Shown here piece after piece: positions 23,977-31,014 of a stretch of 55,788 nt of DNA. The stretch's first letter is position 1, and every line of letters begins with the position of its first letter. The stretch is from JBFMGS01 sp040752635 (GTDB taxonomy: Bacteria; Bacillota; SHA-98; UBA4971): assembly GCA_040752635.1 (NCBI GenBank), contig JBFMGS010000007.1:1-55788 (forward strand). Reading direction: 5' to 3'. Under the pieces are notes generated by a model, which was not told the origin of the DNA, searched no databases, and worked only from the letters and a program-made list of their open reading frames with translations. Position numbers and translations under genes: made by a program.

Positions 23977-24801
23977 ATGCTGAGGAACAGCGCAAATTCC
24001 TTACGTGAAAGAATGGCCGCTGCCAGGAATTTCGCCCTGTACTACGGCTCCGAGAGCCTCGAGGCTTTGGCCGGGTTTGACCTGGTGATCCTGGAACCTG
24101 ACGCCTGCTTCGAAGCGGACATCCAGGGGCTCCGTGCGAGCGGCGCACTGGTATGCGGTTACCTTAGCGTTCTCGAAGTCGATGGCCTCGTCGGCCTCCG
24201 CCAGATTCAGCCCACGGACTATCTTATGTTCGGGGGCGAGAGGAAGAGGAATCCCAGGTCTTCTAACTGGGTAATGGATCCGCGGTCGGAACACTGGGTC
24301 CAGGTGGTGCTACAAAGGGCGGAGCGGCAGATACTCGGCAAAGGGTGCGACGGCATATTCCTGGACACCATTGGCGATGTCGAGGATCCTGACCTTCCCA
24401 AATCCCTGGCAGCCCAGTTGATACCTGCTTCTGCCCTCCTCGTCAGAAGGATCCGCGAGCACTTTCCGAATGCGCTCCTCATCCAAAACTGGGGTCTTGA
24501 TTTCCTATACAGGCTTACTGTCCCGTACCTGGACGGACTTTGCTGGGAGAACTTCCCCCTGAAATGGCCTGAAGATCCCTGGTCGCTGAGCAAACTCGGC
24601 GAACTCGAGAGGGTATCGCGGAAGACCGGAGCTCGCGTCTTGCTTCTGGCGCAGGCGAACGGCTTGATGTCTACCGGGTCCTCGGCGTGGGAGGACGCTG
24701 AGGAAACCCAGTTGAAGGCTGCACGGTACGGGTTCCTGTTTTACGCGGCCCCCGGGAGTTACACCACGGGCGTAAACACTTGCTTTTGTGGTAGCGGATG
24801 A
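23977..24801 (+). CDS. GH114/TM1410-type glycoside hydrolase, PelA hydrolase-like
   Basis: About 274 residues, a TIM-barrel of the endo-alpha-1,4-polygalactosaminidase group. Visible motifs are FALYYGSESLEALAGFDLVIL, VCGYLSVLEVD, NWVMDPRSEHWVQ, GCDGIFLDTIGD, LIQNWG and GLCWENF. The acidic residues of FLDT and LDGLCWEN are the likely catalytic area. The hydrolase domain of PelA is a distant relative and trims Pel during secretion. A role in trimming or releasing the polymer of this locus is thus likely. ATG 23977, with GGAG five bases upstream, is preferred to GTG 23896. No clear signal peptide is seen, which is odd for an extracellular hydrolase; the upstream start does not supply one either. 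Confidence 0.78.
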   Translation: MLRNSANSLRERMAAARNFALYYGSESLEALAGFDLVILEPDACFEADIQGLRASGALVCGYLSVLEVDGLVGLRQIQPTDYLMFGGERKRNPRSSNWVMDPRSEHWVQVVLQRAERQILGKGCDGIFLDTIGDVEDPDLPKSLAAQLIPASALLVRRIREHFPNALLIQNWGLDFLYRLTVPYLDGLCWENFPLKWPEDPWSLSKLGELERVSRKTGARVLLLAQANGLMSTGSSAWEDAEETQLKAARYGFLFYAAPGSYTTGVNTCFCGSG

Positions 24802-25037
24802 ATGCCTATTGAGCTTTTGTTCGACTTCTGCTAGTTTCGGCGCGGATGACGTGCGAGCGGCTGGGAGCCTCGCTCACTGTTCCTCATTTGAGTCCTGCCA
24901 GGATATCCCTGGCCCGTTGTTTGCTTCTTTCGTTCTCAAGCACCTCGTCAGGTAAACCGGCCATCGCAAGGATCTTGTTGAGAGCTTCGCGCGCATTCTT
25001 CGCGCGCATTCGATGAAAAGCGAACAGGGTGACCGGG

Positions 25038-25913
25038 ATGATCATCAGCGCAAGCCGTAGGACTGACATACCGAAGTTCTACTCGGAATGGTTCATGAAC
25101 CGCGTCCGGGCGGGGTTCTGCACGTTTCCCAACCCCTTCAATCCGAATCAGGTCATAAGAGTATCTTTAAGGCCTGAGGACGTTGACGTCATCGTGTTCT
25201 GGAGCAAGGATCCGGAGCCGCTGATACAACATTTGGGCGAACTCGACCGTAGAGGCCTGAGGTACTATTTCCAATTCACGGTGAACGGCTATCCCAGGTT
25301 CATGGAACCCAACGTGCCGCCGCTTGGAGAAGTGCTCGATACCTTCGGGCGGCTTTCAGAGACGGTGTCTCCCGACAGGATGATTTGGCGGTACGACCCC
25401 ATCGTCTTAAGTAACGTGACTGGCCTGGAGTACCACGTACGACAGTTCGGTGAGATTGCGGGGGCCCTCAAGGGTAAGACCAAGCGCGTCGTTGTGAGCC
25501 CCGTGCATTACTACAGAGGCCCTACGGTGCGGCTTGCCCGCCTATCTAAACACGGCATATACGTCAGGCCGTTCGGGCCTCATGACCCCGAAACCGCCCG
25601 CTTGCTTGCAACCATGGCACGGGTCGCCGGGGATTCCGGCATGGAGATCGTGAGTTGCGCGGCGGAGTATAGCCTGATCGAGTTTGGAATAAAACCCGGA
25701 AAGTGCATTGATGATGAGTATATTGCGGGGGTCTTTGGAATCAGGGTTACGGGTAGAAAGGATCTCTCTCAACGTGCCGCGTGCGGCTGTGTACAAAGCA
25801 AAGACATTGGAGTCTACGGGACGTGCAGGCACGGCTGCGTCTATTGCTACGCGACCAGCACTGGTGGCCCCCGGTCGCAACACCATGACATAGACTCCCC
25901 CTCGCTTGGCTAG
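25038..25913 (+). CDS. DUF1848 family protein, Cys-cluster protein
   Basis: About 291 residues. The N-terminus MIISASRRTDIPKFYSEWF and the block VIVFWSKDPEPLIQHL are characteristic of DUF1848. The C-terminus has CGC, then DIGVYGTCRHGCVYCYA, a Cys cluster likely to hold an iron-sulfur centre as in radical SAM-like enzymes, although the order is reversed (cluster at the C-terminus). The biochemical role is unknown. ATG 25038 is chosen over GTG 25029 because family members begin with this motif. It stands alone between the polysaccharide locus and a structured intergenic region. Confidence 0.85.
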   Translation: MIISASRRTDIPKFYSEWFMNRVRAGFCTFPNPFNPNQVIRVSLRPEDVDVIVFWSKDPEPLIQHLGELDRRGLRYYFQFTVNGYPRFMEPNVPPLGEVLDTFGRLSETVSPDRMIWRYDPIVLSNVTGLEYHVRQFGEIAGALKGKTKRVVVSPVHYYRGPTVRLARLSKHGIYVRPFGPHDPETARLLATMARVAGDSGMEIVSCAAEYSLIEFGIKPGKCIDDEYIAGVFGIRVTGRKDLSQRAACGCVQSKDIGVYGTCRHGCVYCYATSTGGPRSQHHDIDSPSLG

Positions 25914-25925
25914 CATGAGCCAGTC

Positions 25926-26060
25926 ACATCAGGGTCTCCCTCTATGCAGAAAGGGACTGCCGCACTAATGTAACAGACCTGATGTCGAGGCATGGCGCCA
26001 GAAGGCGACTGCGCGGCATGCCATGCCTCCGCTCAAGGTGCTGGAGGGAATTCCAGTACC
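25926..26060 (+). ncRNA. Candidate structured RNA: three adjacent hairpins
   Basis: Three inverted repeats lie almost end to end. P1 is ACATCAGGGTCT (25926-25937) with AGACCTGATGT (25975-25985), one bulged G. P2 is GAGGCATGGC (25987-25996) with GCCATGCCTC (26020-26029), perfect 10 bp, with an inner CGCC-AGAA-GGCG tetraloop stem. P3 is GGTGCTGGA (26037-26045) with TCCAGTACC (26052-26060), nine pairs with a six-base loop. The G-T pair in P3 is stable only as + strand RNA. It lies 13 bases after the DUF1848 stop and about 520 bases before the GGDEF gene. It may be a leader, an RNA gene or only a 3' end structure. It matches no riboswitch I know. Confidence 0.4.
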
Positions 26061-26287
26061 CCCGCTACTTCCAAAGCTTGCGATCCAGCCCTACACAGAT
26101 ATTCATATTCGTGGTATCATATAGCTAAGAAACCGGCAACGGAACTATGCACAGAGCCGGGGATGGCGTTTCGGATGGGCGGGCGCGGGCATTGCAACAT
26201 GCAGCCTCGTCATGCTTGCAACTGTGCGGGTCAACCGGTCTGACCTGGCGGGGAAACCCCTCGGGCCGAGTCGCCGCTATACATCGA
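26061..26287. other. Intergenic stretch between hairpins and decayed repeats
   Basis: About 230 bases with no convincing gene. It has an A+T-rich patch near 26098-26125 (ATATTCATATTCGTGG, then TATCATATAG) that could hold a promoter for the downstream diguanylate cyclase. No -35/-10 pair with good spacing could be fixed. A faint resemblance to a c-di-GMP riboswitch was considered and not supported. Confidence 0.35.
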
Positions 26288-26573
26288 GTTGTCGCCGCAC
26301 GTATAGAGGCAGACTGCGCCCACCATGGCGAGCGTAGCAGAACTCACAGTTGTCCCCGCGCGCATGGGGTGAGCCGCTGGTCGTACCCCCGGGTTGACCC
26401 CCGGGCGCTATTACCCCGACGCGGATGGTGGTGAGCCGGACGGTGGACGGCTGGGCTTTCAAGAGGATTGCTTCAAACACATCATACGTCCCTGGGGAGG
26501 CCCCAGTGCCCGATTCAACTGGCCTACGACTACGAGAGACAGGAAGCTATCCCCACTCGCGTGGGGGTGAGGT
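26288..26573 (+). CRISPR. Decayed type I-E-like CRISPR repeat series
   Basis: Four related imperfect units were seen. R1 begins GTTGTCGCCGCACG (26288), R2 GTTGTCCCCGCGCGCATGG (26349), R3 CCCCGACGCGGATGG (26414) and R4 TCCCCACTCGCGTGGGG (26550). R1 and R2 start exactly 61 bases apart and agree at 19 of 27 positions, mostly transitions. R2 and R3 share GGTGAGCCG and differ by two single-base insertions and one substitution over 23 bases. R2 to R3 is 60-62 bases. The pattern (short CCCC-GGGG stem, then GTGAGCCG, near 29+32 pitch) is that of type I-E repeats. No cas gene is in the window. R4 overlaps the start region of the next gene. Confidence 0.42.
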
Positions 26574-26576
26574 ACG

Positions 26577-27794
26577 GTGAGCACTCCCCTAAACTCCCGG
26601 CTGCGGCCAGGATGTTCCGTTTTCTCCCGGAGCATGTGGCGTCAAGCAGAAAGCCTGCTTCGAGACTACAAAGTAGCGGGGTTTGTTCTGGCCGTCTTCG
26701 TGCTCGTCGCCTGTCTTACGCCATATCGGGTCGCCATGCTGCTGGGCGGGCTCTCAGTCCTGGTAGGTTGTGTATACGATGGCTTAAGGGGTGGGCTGGT
26801 CTTTGCCGCTATCATAACCCTTGGAGTCAATTCGTACGCCATGTTGCAGTACGGGAAGCTCTCGGGTAGCCCGATTTGGGACGCTCTGGTGCTTGCTGTT
26901 TTCGCCATCGTGCTCGGGAGCTTCGTGCAGAATTCTCGCGAACACGAAAAGGCTGCCAGGCTGGGCCCTCAGTCGTATGACGTGCTGGTGAACCTGATGC
27001 AAGAAGGGGTGATCGTGGCAGACCTCGACGAGAACATAGTGTTCGCCAATGACGCCTGCGCTCAGATGCTGGGGTACGCCCCAGGAGAGCTGAACGGAAA
27101 GAACCTGTCGGAACTGACCACTCCAGAGGAGTTCGAAGTGTACAAAGAGAAGACGAAACAGCGTAAAGAGGGGCGTTCAGACAGGTACGAGACGAAGATG
27201 TTCAGGAAGGACGGGTCAACGATCGAGCTTTTGGTCTCGGCAACTCCTTTCACCGCGTCGGATGGGACTGTCAAGGGCGTTGTCGGAGTCTTTTGGGATA
27301 TCACTGACCGCAAACGCGAGGAAGAAAAGCTCAAATATCTGAGCTTGCACGACTCCCTGACCGGGGTACACAACAGAGCGTACTTTGAGCAGGAAATGGA
27401 GAGAATGGACAGCCAGCACTATCTTCCGGTCTCGATGATAGTCTGCGACGTCGACCTCCTGAAAAAGGTTAACGATGCCCATGGCCACGCAGCGGGCGAC
27501 GAGGCGCTCGTGCACGCTGCCGCCATAATCAAGGGCACCGTGCGTGCCTCTGACGTTGTGGCCAGGATAGGCGGCGACGAGTTTGCAGTAATCCTTCCCA
27601 ACACGGAAGCCGAAGCAGCTCGGAGGATCTGCGAGCGGATCCGCCGGCGGGTCGAAGCCGACAGCTACCTGCGCACGGGCCTCTCCATCGGGACTGCGAC
27701 CAGGGAGAGCATGGCCACGAGCATGGCAGAGCTGTTCAGGAACGCTGACGAGGCCATGTACATACAGAAGCCGGTGCGAGCCCACGCAACATGA
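26577..27794 (+). CDS. Membrane PAS-GGDEF diguanylate cyclase
   Basis: 405 residues. Three or four membrane helices (about 33-120) are followed by a PAS domain (about 135-245, ending GVFWDITDRKREEEKLKYLSLHD) and a GGDEF domain. The active site is intact (ARIGGDEFAVILP), with the LTGVHNRAYFE and VCDVDLLKKVNDAHGHAAGDEAL motifs. RASD, correctly spaced before GGDEF, forms the inhibitory I-site that binds c-di-GMP. It makes c-di-GMP from two GTP in response to a signal read by PAS or the membrane part. With the HD-GYP enzyme at 21808 it gives opposite activities close to the polysaccharide locus. The start is GTG 26577 or ATG 26634. Confidence 0.92.
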   Translation: MSTPLNSRLRPGCSVFSRSMWRQAESLLRDYKVAGFVLAVFVLVACLTPYRVAMLLGGLSVLVGCVYDGLRGGLVFAAIITLGVNSYAMLQYGKLSGSPIWDALVLAVFAIVLGSFVQNSREHEKAARLGPQSYDVLVNLMQEGVIVADLDENIVFANDACAQMLGYAPGELNGKNLSELTTPEEFEVYKEKTKQRKEGRSDRYETKMFRKDGSTIELLVSATPFTASDGTVKGVVGVFWDITDRKREEEKLKYLSLHDSLTGVHNRAYFEQEMERMDSQHYLPVSMIVCDVDLLKKVNDAHGHAAGDEALVHAAAIIKGTVRASDVVARIGGDEFAVILPNTEAEAARRICERIRRRVEADSYLRTGLSIGTATRESMATSMAELFRNADEAMYIQKPVRAHAT

Positions 27795-27812
27795 GATTGT
27801 TAGTCTCCGGCG

Positions 27813-27867
27813 TTGACAGTGCTTCCCGCCAGTGTATATAATCCCGGTGTAGACCGTAGTATATACT
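27813..27867 (+). promoter_or_regulatory. Promoter and likely operator of the toxin-antitoxin pair
   Basis: TTGACA (27813-27818), an 18-base spacer and TATAAT (27837-27842) make a strong sigma-A promoter 55 bases before the antitoxin. Just downstream is a perfect palindrome AGTATATACT (27858-27867), and the -10 region repeats the GTATATA core. Ribbon-helix-helix antitoxins bind such short AT-rich palindromes, so autoregulation here is likely. Confidence 0.68.
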
Positions 27868-27896
27868 GTAGCGCTTGAGCAAGCGGAGGGGTAACG

Positions 27897-28187
27897 GTGG
27901 CCCAGGTCAAGAGGATCATGATCACCTTGCCGGACAGCCTCTTGCAGGAGGTAGACGGGATCGCAAGGCAAGAGAAGCGCAACCGGAGCGAGTTCATCAG
28001 GGAGGCCATGAGGCGCTACATTGAGGAAAAGCGCCGGCTGGAACTCCGCGAGAGGCTGAAGGAGGGCTACCGTAAGATGGCCAGGATCAACCTGGAGATT
28101 GCCGGCGAGGCCGTCGCCGCGGAGAACGAGGCACTTGCCCTATACGAGGAGGTCCTTGCGACGAGCAATGGAACCCAAGGAGCTTAG
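27897..28187 (+). CDS. EndoAI-type ribbon-helix-helix antitoxin
   Basis: 96 residues. The N-terminal MAQVKRIMITLPDSLLQEVDGIA is the beta-strand and helix of a ribbon-helix-helix DNA-binding domain. It is followed by RSEFIREAMRRYIEEKRR and a charged C-terminal helix likely to wrap the toxin. The start is GTG 27897, shortly after GGAGGGG. It overlaps the toxin gene by 20 bases. In Bacillus subtilis the homologous EndoAI (NdoAI) neutralises EndoA. Confidence 0.9.
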   Translation: MAQVKRIMITLPDSLLQEVDGIARQEKRNRSEFIREAMRRYIEEKRRLELRERLKEGYRKMARINLEIAGEAVAAENEALALYEEVLATSNGTQGA

Positions 28188-28527
28188 GCGCGGCGATATC
28201 TTTTACGCAGACCTCAACCCGGTCATCGGCTCGGAACAAGGCGGCACCAGGCCGGTGCTCGTTATCCAGAACGATATCGGAAACCGCTTCAGCCCCACGA
28301 CGATCGTGGCGGCCATCACGTCCCGCATAGACAAGGCCAGACTGCCCACCCATGTCGAGCTTCCGACGAGCAAAAGCAAGTTGCAGGTAGATTCCGTCGT
28401 CCTGCTCGAGCAGGTGCGCACAATAGATCGGCGCAGGCTCATCGAGAAGGTGTGCCATCTCGATCCCGCTACGATGGTGCGAGTGGACAAGGCCCTGGAA
28501 ATCAGCTTAGGACTCATAGACCTATGA
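28168..28527 (+). CDS. ndoA: EndoA/MazF-type mRNA endoribonuclease toxin
   Basis: 119 residues. ATG 28168 lies inside the end of the antitoxin gene, after GAGGAGG. The MazF/PemK fold is visible: LRRGDIFYADLNPVIGSEQGGTRPVLVIQND with the conserved RG-D and GG-x-RP, then IVAAITSR, a lysine/arginine loop and LDPATMVRVDKALEISLGL. The family cuts single-stranded mRNA at short motifs (UACAU in Bacillus EndoA). Length and motifs match the Gram-positive chromosomal EndoA closely. Together with EndoAI it forms a standard module. Confidence 0.93.
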   Translation: MEPKELRRGDIFYADLNPVIGSEQGGTRPVLVIQNDIGNRFSPTTIVAAITSRIDKARLPTHVELPTSKSKLQVDSVVLLEQVRTIDRRRLIEKVCHLDPATMVRVDKALEISLGLIDL

Positions 28528-28769
28528 ACCCTGGATAGGGCTGATAGGTCCTCAAGGTGGAATGGTCTCGCTCTACCAAAGCCGCCCAGAATAGGCCGGT
28601 CGGCCACTGCAGGTCGAAGGATTTCCGACGCCTTGCGCGAATATAACGAGATGTGCCTTGGACCTTGGGGAGCTCAGCCAGCCGGGGCGCACGGGTCCGT
28701 AAGAGGCCCGGCGGAATGCGAGGGTCCGGTCCCAAATGACAAGCTTGCCTCGGGGGACCGGGAGTTCTG
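28528..28769. other. Intergenic stretch with one hairpin
   Basis: About 240 bases without a gene. CCGGTCCC (about 28727-28734) can pair with GGGACCGG (about 28755-28762), a perfect 8 bp stem with a 20-base loop, just before the ribosome site of the next gene. No T-run follows, and no riboswitch or T-box motif was recognised. Confidence 0.35.
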
Positions 28770-28781
28770 GGAGGAGAAGAT

Positions 28782-29492
28782 TTGCGCCCGCTGATCGGTA
28801 TCACCTGCTCCACAGAGAGCAATGGATCAAGGCGACATATACTGTCTTACGACTACGTTCATGCGGTCGGCGCGGCCGGAGGCGATCCTGTGATTCTTCC
28901 GCCGTCGGACGCTCAGGCTGCAAGTAACCTCGCGAACACTCTCGACGGCATACTTTTGTCTGGCGGGGTTGATATCGACCCGAGACATTTCGGCGAGGAC
29001 CCGCACCCGAGGCTCGGGAGCATCGATCCCGAGAGAGATGATTTTGAGCTTGCGCTGGTACGAGCGGCGCTCCAGGTGGGTACGCCGCTGCTCGCCATTT
29101 GCAGAGGCATACAGGTCCTCAACGTCGCCGCGGGCGGCACTCTCTTCCAGGACATTCCTTCACAGATGAGCGGGGCCATCAAGCATAGACAGGACGCACC
29201 GCGGCACCACGCGAGCCATCGGGTAACGGTGGAGCGCCATTCGAAGCTTGCAGGGATGGTGGGTGCGGGAGAGGTGCTGGTGAACTCCTTCCACCACCAG
29301 GCCGTGCGGGATCTTGCTCCGGGGTTCATAGTCTCCGCCCGCGCAACAGACGGCGTTATCGAGGGAATAGAGTCCACGCACGATCTTTTCGTCGTGGGGG
29401 TTCAATGGCACCCGGAGAGCATGACGGACGTATACCCGGCAATGCTAGAGATATTCGCAACGTTTGTCGCGGAGGCGATCGCAAGGCGCTAG
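28782..29492 (+). CDS. Class I glutamine amidotransferase-like hydrolase (PuuD/peptidase C26 family)
   Basis: 236 residues. IGITCSTES at the start, GILLSGGVDIDPRHFGE, the nucleophile elbow LLAICRGIQVLNVA (Cys) and VGVQWHPES (His-Glu) are the triad and hallmarks of the gamma-glutamyl-GABA hydrolase group. The family removes a glutamyl group from gamma-glutamyl compounds. TTG 28782 follows GGAGGAG. It begins a same-strand group of amide-hydrolysing genes (asparaginase remnant, M20 amidohydrolase, D-aminoacylase), which points to peptide or amino-acid-derivative scavenging. Confidence 0.9.
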   Translation: MRPLIGITCSTESNGSRRHILSYDYVHAVGAAGGDPVILPPSDAQAASNLANTLDGILLSGGVDIDPRHFGEDPHPRLGSIDPERDDFELALVRAALQVGTPLLAICRGIQVLNVAAGGTLFQDIPSQMSGAIKHRQDAPRHHASHRVTVERHSKLAGMVGAGEVLVNSFHHQAVRDLAPGFIVSARATDGVIEGIESTHDLFVVGVQWHPESMTDVYPAMLEIFATFVAEAIARR

Positions 29493-29519
29493 TGGAAACC
29501 AAACGAGAAGGTGGTCCGC

Positions 29520-29750
29520 ATGTCAGAGCCAGCGGTCAAATTGACGCGCGGGCCCGTTGTCGAAAACGTCCATAGGGCTGATGTGGTGGTTGCGGACAAC
29601 ACGGGCCGCGTTTTATTTTGGCCTGGAGACCCGGAGAAACTGACTTCCTGGCGGTCCGGCGTAAAGCCGATCCAGGTGGTGCCTGTGATCGAAGTGGGCA
29701 CAGCGGAGTGCTTTGGGTTCGAGGGCTCCGACGGGGGGTGCGGGCGATGA
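29520..29750 (+). pseudogene. Truncated L-asparaginase II family gene (N-terminal remnant)
   Basis: 76 codons matching only the N-terminus of the asparaginase II family (PF06089): VKLTRGPVVENVHRADVVVA, then TGRVLFWPGDPEKLTSWRSG and KPIQVVPVIEVGTAECFGFE. Intact members are over 300 residues and continue with the ACASHSGE region, which I do not find in any frame before the next gene begins at 29800. It therefore looks like the leftover of a deletion that joined the start of this gene to the region before the M20 amidohydrolase. A GAAGG precedes the start, so a short peptide may still be made. Confidence 0.7.
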
Positions 29751-29799
29751 AGGTGAACAACAGGCAGCCAACTCGTGGCACGCGGAGGTTACCCCTGTT

Positions 29800-31011
29800 A
29801 TGACAGATGCCAAAACCGGCTCGAGGAAGCGGATGCTCCTTACTACGGCTCGAGACGTCCTCGCCGACATGGTAGCGTTGCGCCGCGACCTGCACGCAAA
29901 TCCCGAGCTCGGCGGCAAGGAGCAGCGTACCGCCGGGATCGTTGCGTCACGCCTACGTGCTCTTGGAGCGAGCGTCCGCGATGGGATAGCGGGGACCGGG
30001 GTAGTAGGCGTGATTTCAGGCGCCCGGCCCGGGCCGTGCATCGCGGTTCGCGCCGACATGGACGCCCTTCCCATCGAGGACCGGAAGGACGTTGAATACA
30101 GGTCGCGCGTGCCCGGGGTCATGCACGCTTGCGGGCACGATGGCCACGTGGCGATGCTTCTCGGCGTGGCGAAGATCCTGAAGGCGCTCTCGGGCGAGTT
30201 TTCAGGCAGCGTCAAGCTGATATTCCAGCCTGCGGAAGAAGGGCCCGGCGGAGCGGAGCCGATGATAAAGGGAGGCGTGCTGTCCGACCCCGATGTGAGC
30301 GCTGTCGTTTCGACACACATCTGGCCCGACCTTCCGACCGGCGTTGTCGCAGTCCGAAGCGGGCCTGTGATGGCTGCCGTGGATGGCATCGATATAACGA
30401 TACGGGGTGAAGGGGGTCACGGCGCAGCGCCTCACAGGTCCGTGGATGCCATCGTCGTAGCTGCCCAGGCTATCATGGCTCTTCAGACCATAGCGAGCCG
30501 GCAGGTGAACCCGGTTGACCCCATGGTGCTTACCATTGGGACGATTTCCGGGGGATACCGGCATAACGTCATCGCAGATGAAGTCAGGATGAGCGGAACT
30601 CTTCGCACTCTGAACCCTGCCCTGCGTAAGACTGTCCCGGGGATTATTGATAGAACCCTCGCTGGCGTCACCCAGAGCGCCGGCGGTACTTACGAGTTTA
30701 CTCGCACGCCGGGCTACCCGGCGCTCATCAACGATGAGACTGTCGCGTCCGTAATCGCGGAAAGCGCGAAAAGGCTACTCGGAAAAAGGCACGTCATTGA
30801 GGAGATCGAGCCGTCCATGGGCGGCGAGGATTTCGCTTACTTTCTCCAGGAAGTGCCCGGGGCCATGTTCATGCTGGGCGCGGGCAATCCTTCAAAGGGC
30901 GCGAAATACCCGGCGCACCACCCGAGGTTTGATTTCGATGAAGACGCGATGGCGAACGGGGTTGCCCTGATGGTTGATGTTGTCCTGGAGCTGCTCCAAA
31001 GGGGGACCTGA
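29800..31011 (+). CDS. M20-family amidohydrolase (N-acyl-L-amino acid / hippurate hydrolase type)
   Basis: About 403 residues. Metal-site motifs are present: VRADMDALPI, MHACGHDGHVAMLLG, QPAEEGPGGAEPMI, the dimerisation domain with GEGGHGAAPHRSVDAI, and MGGEDFAYFLQ. These define the two-metal M20D amidohydrolases that cut N-acyl amino acids. ATG 29800 with GGAGG upstream is chosen; an earlier GTG at 29713 would overlap the asparaginase remnant. It ends three bases before the next gene, so the two are co-translated. Exact substrate unknown. Confidence 0.92.
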   Translation: MTDAKTGSRKRMLLTTARDVLADMVALRRDLHANPELGGKEQRTAGIVASRLRALGASVRDGIAGTGVVGVISGARPGPCIAVRADMDALPIEDRKDVEYRSRVPGVMHACGHDGHVAMLLGVAKILKALSGEFSGSVKLIFQPAEEGPGGAEPMIKGGVLSDPDVSAVVSTHIWPDLPTGVVAVRSGPVMAAVDGIDITIRGEGGHGAAPHRSVDAIVVAAQAIMALQTIASRQVNPVDPMVLTIGTISGGYRHNVIADEVRMSGTLRTLNPALRKTVPGIIDRTLAGVTQSAGGTYEFTRTPGYPALINDETVASVIAESAKRLLGKRHVIEEIEPSMGGEDFAYFLQEVPGAMFMLGAGNPSKGAKYPAHHPRFDFDEDAMANGVALMVDVVLELLQRGT

Positions 31012-31014
31012 TAA

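Noticed and set aside
24884..25069. Minus-strand frame of 61 codons (MSVLRLALMIIPVTL to RARDILAGLK)
   Set aside because: It has a protein-like C-terminal helix, but its start overlaps the DUF1848 gene head-on, no ribosome site is seen and no family is recognised. A shorter version from 25009 is possible but unsupported.
26128..26200. Resemblance to a c-di-GMP (GEMM) riboswitch before the GGDEF gene
   Set aside because: Fragments such as CGGCAAC and ATGCACAGAGCC recall the motif, but the order, spacing and the GGACGCAAAGCC core do not fit.
29713..29799. Earlier GTG start for the M20 amidohydrolase
   Set aside because: The 29 extra residues are Gly/Ala/Glu-rich, overlap the asparaginase remnant in another frame and are not part of the family N-terminus. 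ATG 29800 with GGAGG is better.
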